Positions 18,258 through 26,077 of a DNA stretch of 64,000 nucleotides are shown piece by piece (position 1 is the stretch's first letter; every line of letters begins with the position of its first letter). The notes beneath the pieces were generated by a model. It saw only the letters and a list, made by a program, of their open reading frames with translations. It did no database searches and was not told the DNA's origin. Where the stretch lies: NCBI GenBank assembly GCA_011523825.1, contig WTFX01000010.1, positions 1 to 64,000 on the forward strand. Reading direction: 5' to 3'. The position numbers and the translations under genes are program-made. The DNA comes from Microthrixaceae bacterium. GTDB lineage: Bacteria; Actinomycetota; Acidimicrobiia; Acidimicrobiales; Poriferisodalaceae.

Positions 18258-18413
18258 GTTTCCGCCTCGTAACTCCTTGTCGCGCCTTTCATGCGTGCGG
18301 TTCAAACTGCTTGCTTGACGCTGTATCGCAGCCTGCGAGCGCAGACCCGCAGTATTGCGGTTGGGCGCCCAAGAGGGACCGACGACCGCGCCGAACAGTT
18401 GTTGTCACACCCC
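18236..18413. repeat. Leader repeat, copy A (~175 bp imperfect direct repeat)
   Basis: The stretch from the first codons of the CinA-like gene into the leader of methyltransferase A recurs in the same orientation at 24173-24347, upstream of methyltransferase B. By eye, about 70% of bases match. The right-hand 22 bp (18392-18413) are identical to 24326-24347 and contain TTGTTGTCACACC. Conservation of that block suggests a shared promoter or regulator site. Confidence 0.8.
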
Positions 18414-18432
18414 TCATCAAGGATGCCGAGTG

Positions 18433-18457
18433 ACTGACGGGCAGCATGTCCGTCAGT
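18433..18457. promoter_or_regulatory. Inverted repeat upstream of methyltransferase A
   Basis: Perfect 8-bp arms ACTGACGG (18433-18440) and CCGTCAGT (18450-18457) are separated by nine bases. The element lies 34-59 bp before the chosen start at 18492. It could be an operator for a control protein or a hairpin in the leader. No obvious equivalent with the same sequence precedes methyltransferase B, and no C-protein gene was seen. Confidence 0.45.
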
Positions 18458-18491
18458 GCGCGGGCGGTGCATTGTGCGAGCATTCGGGGCG

Positions 18492-20201
18492 ATGGCAGCT
18501 ACGGCGGGTGAGGTGTCGACTGCGGGTGTGCGCGAGGTCGGCATCGACGATGAGCAGGCGCTTTGCGCCGCCGCGTGGATGCTTACGCGCGGCGGTGCGC
18601 TTGCCGAACTGAGCGAGGCCGAAGCGTCGCTGGTTCGTGCGACGTCGGAAGTGCATTCGCCGCGATCACTGGATCTCCTAGCGGCGGCGATCCGTGCGGG
18701 TGGCGACCCGCTGGGCACGGCTTTCCTGCGACTGCGATTGGCCGAACGCCGTCGTGCACTGGGTGCCACGTACACCCCGGCCGCGCTTGTGAAGCTGATG
18801 TGCGACTGGCTTGCCGACTACGGACGACCGACGCGGGTGGTTGATCCGGGAGCGGGTTCAGGAAGATTCCTATGTGCAGTTGGTCCGCTGCTGCCTCAGG
18901 CGGAACTTGTGGCTGTCGAGCTCGATCCGCTTGCTGCGCTGACCGCTCGTGCGAATTTGACAGCGCTAGGTCTCGACGCGCAGTCGCAGGTGCACGTATG
19001 CGATTACCGAACGGTGCGGTTGCCGTCTACGAGCGGCTCAACGGCGTTCATCGGCAACCCGCCGTATGTGCGCCATCACGGCATCACGCCGGAATGGAAG
19101 GACTGGCTTCGCCACCGTGCCGCTGAACTACATCTGAAAGCGTCTGCGTTGGCAGGGCTGCATGTGCATTTCTTGCTCGCGACAGCGCACCTCGCCAGCG
19201 TCGGCGACTTCGGCGTGTTCGTCACTTCGGCCGAATGGCTGGATGTGGGCTACGGAAGTCTCGCACGCGAGCTGGTCGTGGGACTGCTGGGTGGTGTGTC
19301 AGTACACATCTTGGATGCCCGAGTGCACGCCTTTTCCGACGCGATGACTACGGCGGCTGTGACTGCGTTTGAGGTCGGCCAGCAGCAGCGCCCGATTCGG
19401 ATATGCAAGGTTGCTTCGACCGATGATCTGCGAGAACTGCGCGGTGGCACGCCATTCGATCATGCAGAACTGCGTTCGACGTCTCGCTGGTCGTCATTGC
19501 TGGAGAAACGGGTTTCGGTGCCGCGCGAGTTCGTGCCACTAGGAAGTCTGTGCCGGGTTCACCGTGGAACAGCCACTGGTGCGAATGCAGTGTGGGTGAC
19601 TGACCAGAACGATCTGCGGCTCCCTGCGGAGGTGCTCCGGCCGACGGTGACCAAGGCATCGGAGCTCTTCGAGCTCGACTCAGCGGTTCTCAGTGAAGAT
19701 CGCCATTTGCGGGCCGTCATCGATTTGCCGGCCGACTTAGGCGTCTTCGACGAGGATGACCGATCGCTGGTTGACGCGTTTCTTCAGGCAGCGCGTAGCG
19801 CTGGCGTTGCCGACGGCTACATCGCGCGTCATCGACGATCATGGTGGTCGGTCAATCTGCGGAGCCCGGCACCCATCTTGGCTACGTACATGGCCCGCCG
19901 ACCGCCAACGTTCGTGTGGAACGTCGTTGAGGCTCGGAACCTCAACAACGTTCATGGCCTGTACCCGGTCGAGCCGCTGTCGGACGCAGCGCTGTGCAGG
20001 CTGGTCATTGCTCTGCGTGAACAAGCCAGCGTTAGAGGCGGGCGCGCGTACGCCGGCGGCCTCGTCAAGTTCGAGCCCAAGGAGATGGAGCAGATCATGG
20101 TCCCGCCTCCGAGTTGGCTCGAATCGGGCGAGGCGCTGGCATCCTTGAGGGTGAAAGACGAGGTCGCTGGCGACCGAGTCGCGGTACTTGGGGGTTGCTG
20201 A
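18492..20201 (+). CDS. N6-adenine DNA methyltransferase A (XamI/SalI-like)
   Basis: The 569-residue gamma-type N6-adenine methyltransferase has 'GATYTP' (91-96), the SAM-binding motif I 'DPGAGSGRF' (118-126), 'VELDPLA' (motif II), and catalytic motif IV NPPY (189-192). A C-terminal target-recognition region follows, as in type II gamma enzymes. It is a paralogue of methyltransferase B; the central 110 residues are roughly three-quarters identical by eye. Its tail beyond 'SWLESGE' differs completely. Start ATG 18492 is favoured by family alignment; GTG at 18456 is possible. Its stop overlaps the start of the cytosine methyltransferase gene by one base (TGATG), so translation is coupled. Confidence 0.88.
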   Translation: MAATAGEVSTAGVREVGIDDEQALCAAAWMLTRGGALAELSEAEASLVRATSEVHSPRSLDLLAAAIRAGGDPLGTAFLRLRLAERRRALGATYTPAALVKLMCDWLADYGRPTRVVDPGAGSGRFLCAVGPLLPQAELVAVELDPLAALTARANLTALGLDAQSQVHVCDYRTVRLPSTSGSTAFIGNPPYVRHHGITPEWKDWLRHRAAELHLKASALAGLHVHFLLATAHLASVGDFGVFVTSAEWLDVGYGSLARELVVGLLGGVSVHILDARVHAFSDAMTTAAVTAFEVGQQQRPIRICKVASTDDLRELRGGTPFDHAELRSTSRWSSLLEKRVSVPREFVPLGSLCRVHRGTATGANAVWVTDQNDLRLPAEVLRPTVTKASELFELDSAVLSEDRHLRAVIDLPADLGVFDEDDRSLVDAFLQAARSAGVADGYIARHRRSWWSVNLRSPAPILATYMARRPPTFVWNVVEARNLNNVHGLYPVEPLSDAALCRLVIALREQASVRGGRAYAGGLVKFEPKEMEQIMVPPPSWLESGEALASLRVKDEVAGDRVAVLGGC

Positions 20202-21325
20202 TGGACGCGGACGACCCGCACGCGAACCCAAGCGGCTCGATGGTGCCGAACAGCGATGCGGCTGCTGCGTTCGCTGGCGATGGCGTAGCAGCAGTTGACC
20301 TCTTCTGCGGAATCGGAGGCTTGTCGTACGGTTTGGCGTCGGCTGGGGTCGAAGTGGTGGCAGGCATCGATGTGGACGGCTCCTGCAAGTTTCCTTTCGA
20401 AGCCAACGTGAGCGGCGCACAGTTCATCGAACGAGACGTCCGTGACGTCACGGCTGAGGACCTGTCCAACCTGTGGTCTGAAGGCGCTACGAGGCTCTTG
20501 GCCGGTTGCGCACCGTGCCAGCCGTTCTCTTCGTATCGGAAGGACGTACGCCCGTCGAATGACAACCGTTGGGAACTCCTGAACGAGTTCGGCCGCTTGG
20601 TCGAAGAGACGCAACCCGAATTCGTCACGACTGAGAACGTCCCCCGCATCGAAAGCAAGGCCGTCTTCGCCGAGTTCGTGGCGATGCTCGAAGACCTCGG
20701 TTACTCCGTGGACAGCAGTGTTCGCAGGTGTACCGACTACGGGGTTCCTCAGAACCGCCGTCGCCTCGTGCTGGTCGCCTCCCAGCTAGGCAACGCCGCG
20801 GTCCCGGAGGGAAGCCAATGTGGCCGTCCACCGAAGACGGTTCGGCAAGCCATCGGGGGTCTCCCCGCCATTGAGGCCGGCGGCGCCCACGAAACCGACA
20901 CAGTGCATCGCAGCCGCGGCCTGTCAGCGCTCAACCGGCAGCGAATGGAGGCATCCAAGCCAGGCGGCACGTGGCACGACTGGAATGCGGAGCTGCGAGC
21001 CGCCTGCCATCGTCGAGCCAGCGGAGCCGCATTCAAGAACGTCTACGCGCGCATGCGCTGGGACCAGCCGTCCCCAACGATCACCACCTACTTCCACAAC
21101 TTCGGAGCCGGCCGCTTCGGCCACCCCGAACAGCACCGCACCATCTCCTTAAGGGAGGCCGCCATTCTCCAAGGATTCCCAGGGGATTATCAGTTCGCTC
21201 CTGAAGGAGACACCCCACCTCTGACTACGCTGGGCCGACACATAGGCAATGCCGTGCCGCCACCACTTGGAGAGGCGATAGGCAGAGGTTTTCTTAGCTC
21301 GCTGGCGAAGGTAGGCACGCAATGA
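20201..21325 (+). CDS. C5-cytosine DNA methyltransferase
   Basis: This 374-residue Dcm/HhaI-type enzyme has motif I 'DLFCGIGGLSYGL' (33-45), catalytic Cys106 in 'PCQPFS' (105-110), motif VI 'ENVP' (145-148), motif VIII 'QNRRR' (184-188), and closing motifs 'PTITTYFHNFGAG...LREAAILQGFP' and 'IGNAVPPPLG'. All catalytic motifs are present, so it should be active. The variable region is short. The start overlaps the stop of methyltransferase A by one base, and its own stop overlaps the next start by four bases (ATGA). Its specificity cannot be read. Confidence 0.94.
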   Translation: MDADDPHANPSGSMVPNSDAAAAFAGDGVAAVDLFCGIGGLSYGLASAGVEVVAGIDVDGSCKFPFEANVSGAQFIERDVRDVTAEDLSNLWSEGATRLLAGCAPCQPFSSYRKDVRPSNDNRWELLNEFGRLVEETQPEFVTTENVPRIESKAVFAEFVAMLEDLGYSVDSSVRRCTDYGVPQNRRRLVLVASQLGNAAVPEGSQCGRPPKTVRQAIGGLPAIEAGGAHETDTVHRSRGLSALNRQRMEASKPGGTWHDWNAELRAACHRRASGAAFKNVYARMRWDQPSPTITTYFHNFGAGRFGHPEQHRTISLREAAILQGFPGDYQFAPEGDTPPLTTLGRHIGNAVPPPLGEAIGRGFLSSLAKVGTQ

Positions 21326-23325
21326 CGGAACGGCCGGACTTCACCATGTCCATTGACATGTCGGTCCTTGAGGCGCTTGGTATCAAGCTCTACAGCAACG
21401 CAGCCGCTGTCCTCACTGAACTTGTGGCCAATGCGTACGACGCTGACGCAACACTGGTTCAAATTAGCTGGAACGTGGATGAATCCAGCGTCGTTGTATC
21501 CGACGACGGTTGCGGAATGACTCAGCAAGAACTCAATGATCGTTTTCTGAAGACTGGCTACCAAAAGCGGTCCGAGGAAGGCTCGCACTCTGAGAAGTGG
21601 AACCGGCCGTTTATGGGCCGCAAAGGTATAGGAAAACTAAGCGCGTTTTCCATTGCGGACGAGATCCTCATCTACACTACCAAAGAAGCCGAAAGCACAG
21701 GCTGCCGGATCTCAGTCAATGACCTCAGAAAGGAGATTTCCCTGGGTCGCGCATACCACCCAGAGAAAGTCGAAATCTCCGAAGACTACCCGGGTGTTGG
21801 CACGACAATTGTCCTGCGGCAGCTCACTAGTAAGCGTGTCAGGCTTACCGCGGCCGCACTCCGTAAACGACTCGCTCGTCGCTTCGACATACTTGACCAG
21901 ACGCCGCCTGCCGAGGGTGGCTTTAGAATCGAGATTGATGGGGAGCCGCTTACCTTCGATGATCGACAAGAACTGAAACGACTCGAATTCCTCTGGGAGT
22001 TTGGTGAGCAGCGCTTACCCGATCATGCTTTACCAGCTGGGATAAGTCGGTACGTAATTGACGATTGTAAAGTCGAAGGCCGTGATGATTGGGAAGTACG
22101 GGGCTGGATTGGTACCGCTAGGACTCCCTCAGACCTAGCTGACGACGGCGAGGCCGGTTCGCTCAAGAACATCATGGTGCTGGCCAGGAAGCGCCCAATC
22201 CACGAGGGAATCATCGACAAGCTCGATTTCTCAAGAGTGTTTGGAAACTATGTCACGGGTCAGATCGAGGCCGATTTCTTGGATGTTGACGGAGAGGACG
22301 ACATCGCAACTAGCGACCGCCAACGGCTCATTGAGGATGATCCGCGGGTGCAAGGACTGCACTCGTTCTTGAAGGACGCGTTCCAGACAGCGTCGGATCA
22401 ATGGAATGCCGAGCGACCAAAACGTAAGTCCAAAGATGCGTTTAGAGATTTTCCGGCGCTAGAAACGTGGCGGGATTCCTTGCCCGGATGGCAGCAGGAG
22501 CCTGCAACCAAGATGATCTCCACGATTGCGGCCTTGACGCTGGATCAACGCCATGAGAGAGCAAATCGGGTGTCTCTCTATCGCTCGGGAGTTCTCGCAT
22601 TCGCCCGAATCGGGTTGCGGCAGAAGTCGGATGAGCTTGACCAGCTAGGCACTCTCGACGCCCAACATCTCTTGCAGCTCTTTGGTGCCCAGGAAGAATA
22701 CGAAGCGAGTCTCTGGGCAGATATTCTCCGTGGACGCGTTGAAGCGATCCAGAAGCTGGACAATCTCGCCGATGACAATGCAGTCGAACGAGTAGTTCAA
22801 GAGCATGTCTTCGATCACTTGTGGCTCCTAGATCCTTCTTGGGAGCGAGCCACCGAAGATGCTCACATGGAGGAGAGTCTGCACAAAATCGCGCCAGGGG
22901 TGTTTCCGAAGGACAAGCGGGGAAGAAGAATTGGCGGTCGTATCGACATCAGGTATCGGGAGGCTGCTGGCACACATGTCATTGTGGAGCTAAAGCGATA
23001 TGGACGATCTTCCAAAATCGATGAACTAGTTACACAGGGGTCAAAGTACCTCGACGCGATGACCTCAGTCCTAGAGCAACAGAATCGTGTCGGAGAGCGT
23101 ATAGAGGTTGTATTTGTTCTTGGCAAGAAGCCGACAGTTAGTAGCAGGCACTCATTGCGTGACGATGATGAGCTCATCGCAAGCAGGTTACGAGAGATAA
23201 GTGGACGTTACAGATTGTATCGGCAGCTCGTTAGCAACGCTCTCAAGCAATACAACGACTATCTCAAGGCTTCTCGGCAGGCACATGAGTTAGAGCGCCT
23301 ATTGACTTCGCTCGATTCTGACTAA
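21322..23325 (+). CDS. GHKL (MORC/Hsp90-like) ATPase with C-terminal PD-(D/E)XK-like nuclease
   Basis: The 667-residue protein has a GHKL ATPase at its N-terminus: N-box 'ELVANAYDADA' (Glu33, Asn37), G1 'DDGCGM' (61-66) and G2 'GRKGIGK' (99-105). The region continues with a MORC/MutL-like transducer (about 150-380). Near the C-terminus 'GGRIDIRY...HVIVELKRYG' gives Asp542, Glu556 and Lys558, the arrangement of a PD-(D/E)XK nuclease. GHKL ATPases of this kind occur next to cytosine methyltransferases in restriction operons. I infer an ATP-dependent restriction effector that acts as a gated clamp plus nuclease. The coding sequence is noticeably more AT-rich than its neighbours, a sign of transfer. 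Confidence 0.8.
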   Translation: MTERPDFTMSIDMSVLEALGIKLYSNAAAVLTELVANAYDADATLVQISWNVDESSVVVSDDGCGMTQQELNDRFLKTGYQKRSEEGSHSEKWNRPFMGRKGIGKLSAFSIADEILIYTTKEAESTGCRISVNDLRKEISLGRAYHPEKVEISEDYPGVGTTIVLRQLTSKRVRLTAAALRKRLARRFDILDQTPPAEGGFRIEIDGEPLTFDDRQELKRLEFLWEFGEQRLPDHALPAGISRYVIDDCKVEGRDDWEVRGWIGTARTPSDLADDGEAGSLKNIMVLARKRPIHEGIIDKLDFSRVFGNYVTGQIEADFLDVDGEDDIATSDRQRLIEDDPRVQGLHSFLKDAFQTASDQWNAERPKRKSKDAFRDFPALETWRDSLPGWQQEPATKMISTIAALTLDQRHERANRVSLYRSGVLAFARIGLRQKSDELDQLGTLDAQHLLQLFGAQEEYEASLWADILRGRVEAIQKLDNLADDNAVERVVQEHVFDHLWLLDPSWERATEDAHMEESLHKIAPGVFPKDKRGRRIGGRIDIRYREAAGTHVIVELKRYGRSSKIDELVTQGSKYLDAMTSVLEQQNRVGERIEVVFVLGKKPTVSSRHSLRDDDELIASRLREISGRYRLYRQLVSNALKQYNDYLKASRQAHELERLLTSLDSD

Positions 23326-23553
23326 GCCGCCCAGAGACGGCGACATGTCTAATGGAGCTAGTATCCGCCACCAGCTGTGCAGCGGCGTGGTAACCAAGCG
23401 ATCACCTTGGCGTGATAGCGGACGGACAGCTCGCTGAGTGAGCGGCTGCTGTTCCGTACCGTTTTGATGCGATTGTCGGGATTTGAGACGAGTCAGAGGC
23501 TGGCAACTCGGCTAACGCCACCTTTCGCCTCGAAGCGTCGGATTGATCAGGGG
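23326..23553. other. Intergenic stretch, no gene seen
   Basis: These 228 bp lie between the GHKL gene and the CaiB fragment. Nothing codes convincingly on either strand. The sequence changes from the moderate GC of the ATPase gene to a mix of decayed DNA. No tRNA, IS end or clear terminator was recognised. Confidence 0.6.
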
Positions 23554-24165
23554 TCAGTCAATGACACCGACTATGGCGAACTCGACGAGGCGGTTGACGT
23601 CGTAGTCGAGACTCTCCCACAAGCCTTGGCCGTTGTGTTCGCCCAGGCTGAAGCCTGAACGGGTGATGGCATGGGGCGTCGCTCTGAGCTGCCGGCGAGG
23701 CGGCTCCACGATCATGCGGTCATGCACGGGGTGGTCAACCTCCACCCAGTGAGCGCGCTGGCTGAACTGCGGATCGACGAAGCAAGCCAGTCCGCTCCGG
23801 TTGACCTGAGCGGGGATGCCTCCGGCCTGTAGCGCCGCCTCGGCTTCAGCGAGGGTGCGGTCGGCGGCCTAGGCATCGACGAGAGCACCGATCTCGCTGC
23901 TATGGGCTCCGCGTCCTGTTACGTCGAGTCCAGCCGACTCTGCGGGCTCAGGTTGGCCGCCCTCGTCCAGCACCTTGCACAGCGCTGCCCAGCAGTGCTT
24001 GATCTTGCAGGTCGTCGCAATCCATGGGCCCGGCGTTCGAGTGGATTGTCAGGGCCCGCGTCGGGGGGATCGCACGAGTACATCGCGTGGGGACACAGGT
24101 GTGCATCAACGTTGCCCACCCGGGTGGCGATGGTGCGCTCCGGCACCCCGGTTGGGAGGCAGTGA
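23554..24165 (-). pseudogene. Degenerate C-terminal fragment of a CaiB/BaiF fusion gene
   Basis: Read leftward, this matches the last ~190 residues of the intact CaiB fusion at 27041-29500. 'ATRVGNVDAHLCPHAMYSC' corresponds to 'ATRMGNADAFMCPHAMYPC', and 'VEVDHPVHDRMIVEPPRRQLRATPHAITRSG' to 'VEHPLYDRMVVEAPRLQLSATPHAVTRSG'. It carries an in-frame TAG (complement of 23869-23871), a one-base deletion around 24035, and no upstream domain. The natural stop is still at 23554. It is in the same orientation as the intact gene 3 kb away, with the methyltransferase B cassette between them. Clearly non-functional. Confidence 0.88.
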
Positions 24166-24172
24166 CTCGCCA

Positions 24173-24347
24173 CTAGCCGTTCGTCAGATGTCACTTTCTC
24201 GCCTCGCAGTCCCTTGTCGTGCACATCGTGCGCGCTTCGAGCTTCTTGCTCGACGCCAGTCGCAGCCTGTGCGCGCAGTCCTGAGGCACTGCGGTTGGTC
24301 GTCCAAGCAGAAGATGCGCACGTGTCGAACAGTTGTTGTCACACCCC
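24173..24347. repeat. Leader repeat, copy B, with first codons of a lost CinA-like gene
   Basis: This is the second copy of the repeat at 18236-18413. On the minus strand it starts a decayed CinA-like frame at GTG 24194 that reads 'TSDERLVA', matching 'TPDERLAA' of the intact gene. After nine codons homology ends and the CaiB fragment begins, so a deletion or recombination joined the two. The 22-bp identical block is at 24326-24347, about 57 bp before methyltransferase B. Confidence 0.8.
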
Positions 24348-24403
24348 CGAATGACTGTGGCCCAGCGGACGGAATCGTCGCTCCGCCGACCTGGAGGTGT
24401 CGT

Positions 24404-26077
24404 ATGCGAACATGCCAGCAGATGGTTTTGACCATGCCGGAAACGGCACTTGATGAGGCGCCGGCCGGCGGCATCGTTGACGAGCAGCAACTGTGCGCGG
24501 TCGCGTGGGCTCTCGCCAGCGACGGCTGTCTCAGGGATGTCAACCGCGCCGAGGCGGGCCTCATCGCAAAGGCGGATGAGTCGCTCTCATCGGTCGCAGT
24601 CGAGCGCGTAATGGCAGCAATTCGGTTGGGTGAGGACCCTCTAGGCACTGCATTTGCTTCGCTTCGATCAGCGGCGCAGCGGCGCAAACTGGGGGCGACG
24701 TATACACCAGCGTCACTGATCGGTCCGATGTCGGAGTGGCTCGCGAGTTACAAGCGCGCATCTCGTGTCGTGGACCCAGGTGCCGGGTCAGCGAGGTTCC
24801 TGGTCGCGGCCGGTCGGCTCCTACCAGAGGCTCGGCTCGTTGCAGTCGAGATTGACCCGCTCGCTTCGCTAGTTGCGCGCGCGAATCTGACTGTCTCGGG
24901 CTTCGATGAGCGGTCCGAGGTGCACGCGGCCGATTTCCGTTCGTTGAAGCTGGCATCTCACCCTGGACCGACAGCATTCATCGGCAACCCTCCCTACGTG
25001 CGGCACCATGACATCGCGCCCAAGTGGAAGGCGTGGTTGCGAGAACGTTCCGAGGAATTGGGTTTGAAGGCGTCGGCGCTCGCGGGCTTGCACGTTCACT
25101 TCTTGCTTGCAACCGCTCATCTCGCGCGGGCGGGTGATTACGGAGTCTTCGTCACCTCGTCTGAGTGGCTTGACGTGGGCTACGGACGGCTCGCCCGCGA
25201 ACTGGTCGCCGGGCCGCTAGGCGGACTTTCGGTTCATGTTCTTGATGCCCGAAGCCGGGCCTTCGCCGACGCCGCCACCACGGCGGCAGTCACGGCGTTC
25301 GAAGTGGGGGAGTCGCGGTGCAGCGTTCGTGTCCGCAAGATCAAGCGAACCGAGGACTTGCGAGGTTTGCAAGGCGGCAAGCGATTCAACCGTGAGAAGT
25401 TGCGCACGACGCGTCGCTGGTCGTCGCTCCTGGAACCCAAAGTCAGCGTGCCGTCGGACTTCGTCCCGCTCGGTGAGTTCTGTCGTGTGCACCGGGGAGC
25501 GGTCACTGGCGCAAATGCCACGTGGGTGACCAAGCAACGCGACCCGAGATTGCCGGCAGCAGTGTTGTTCCCCGCAGTGACTAAGGCGTCTGAGCTGATC
25601 AACCTGGGTTCGGCATTCTTGAGAGATGACCACCATCTACGTGCAGTGATTGACCTGCCGGAAGATCTGGACGTCCTGGATGCGGAAGACCGAGAGCTCA
25701 TTGAGCGGTTCTTGCGCTCAGCCCGACGGGAGGGCGCGGCGAACAGCTACATCGCTCGTCACAGAAAGCCTTGGTGGTCTGTCAAGTTGCGTGACCCTGC
25801 CCCAATTCTGGCCACCTATATGGCTCGACGTCCTCCGACGTTCGTGCGCAATCTCGCATCAGCCAGGAACATCAACGCAGTGCACGGCATCTACCCGTTG
25901 CAGCAGTTGTCCGATTTCGCGCTTTGCCGCTTGACGAAGGCGCTTCGCAACGGCGCTTCCTTGACTGGTGGTCGTACATACGCTGGCGGTCTGACGAAGT
26001 TTGAGCCTTCGGAGATGGCCGAGGTCATGGTCCCGCCGCCGAGCTGGCTGGAATCGGGCGAGCCATGGCCCTCGTAG
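24404..26077 (+). CDS. N6-adenine DNA methyltransferase B (XamI/SalI-like)
   Basis: The 557-residue paralogue of methyltransferase A has 'GATYTP' (97-102), motif I 'DPGAGSARF' (124-132), 'VEIDPLA' and NPPY (195-198). ATG at 24404 was selected because GGAGG at 24393-24397 lies six bases upstream; later in-frame ATGs (24422, 24434) are possible. The gene ends 13 bp inside the restriction endonuclease gene, a coupled M-R order. It should protect host DNA against that endonuclease. Protein ends '...SWLESGEPWPS', where A continues with unrelated residues. Confidence 0.9.
   Translation: MRTCQQMVLTMPETALDEAPAGGIVDEQQLCAVAWALASDGCLRDVNRAEAGLIAKADESLSSVAVERVMAAIRLGEDPLGTAFASLRSAAQRRKLGATYTPASLIGPMSEWLASYKRASRVVDPGAGSARFLVAAGRLLPEARLVAVEIDPLASLVARANLTVSGFDERSEVHAADFRSLKLASHPGPTAFIGNPPYVRHHDIAPKWKAWLRERSEELGLKASALAGLHVHFLLATAHLARAGDYGVFVTSSEWLDVGYGRLARELVAGPLGGLSVHVLDARSRAFADAATTAAVTAFEVGESRCSVRVRKIKRTEDLRGLQGGKRFNREKLRTTRRWSSLLEPKVSVPSDFVPLGEFCRVHRGAVTGANATWVTKQRDPRLPAAVLFPAVTKASELINLGSAFLRDDHHLRAVIDLPEDLDVLDAEDRELIERFLRSARREGAANSYIARHRKPWWSVKLRDPAPILATYMARRPPTFVRNLASARNINAVHGIYPLQQLSDFALCRLTKALRNGASLTGGRTYAGGLTKFEPSEMAEVMVPPPSWLESGEPWPS

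Noticed and set aside
18302-18775. Leftward frame overlapping the start of methyltransferase A
   Set aside because: No conserved motif, and it is antisense to clear methyltransferase coding sequence.
23464-23658. Small rightward frame in the decayed region
   Set aside because: It is antisense to the CaiB fragment and has no recognisable features.
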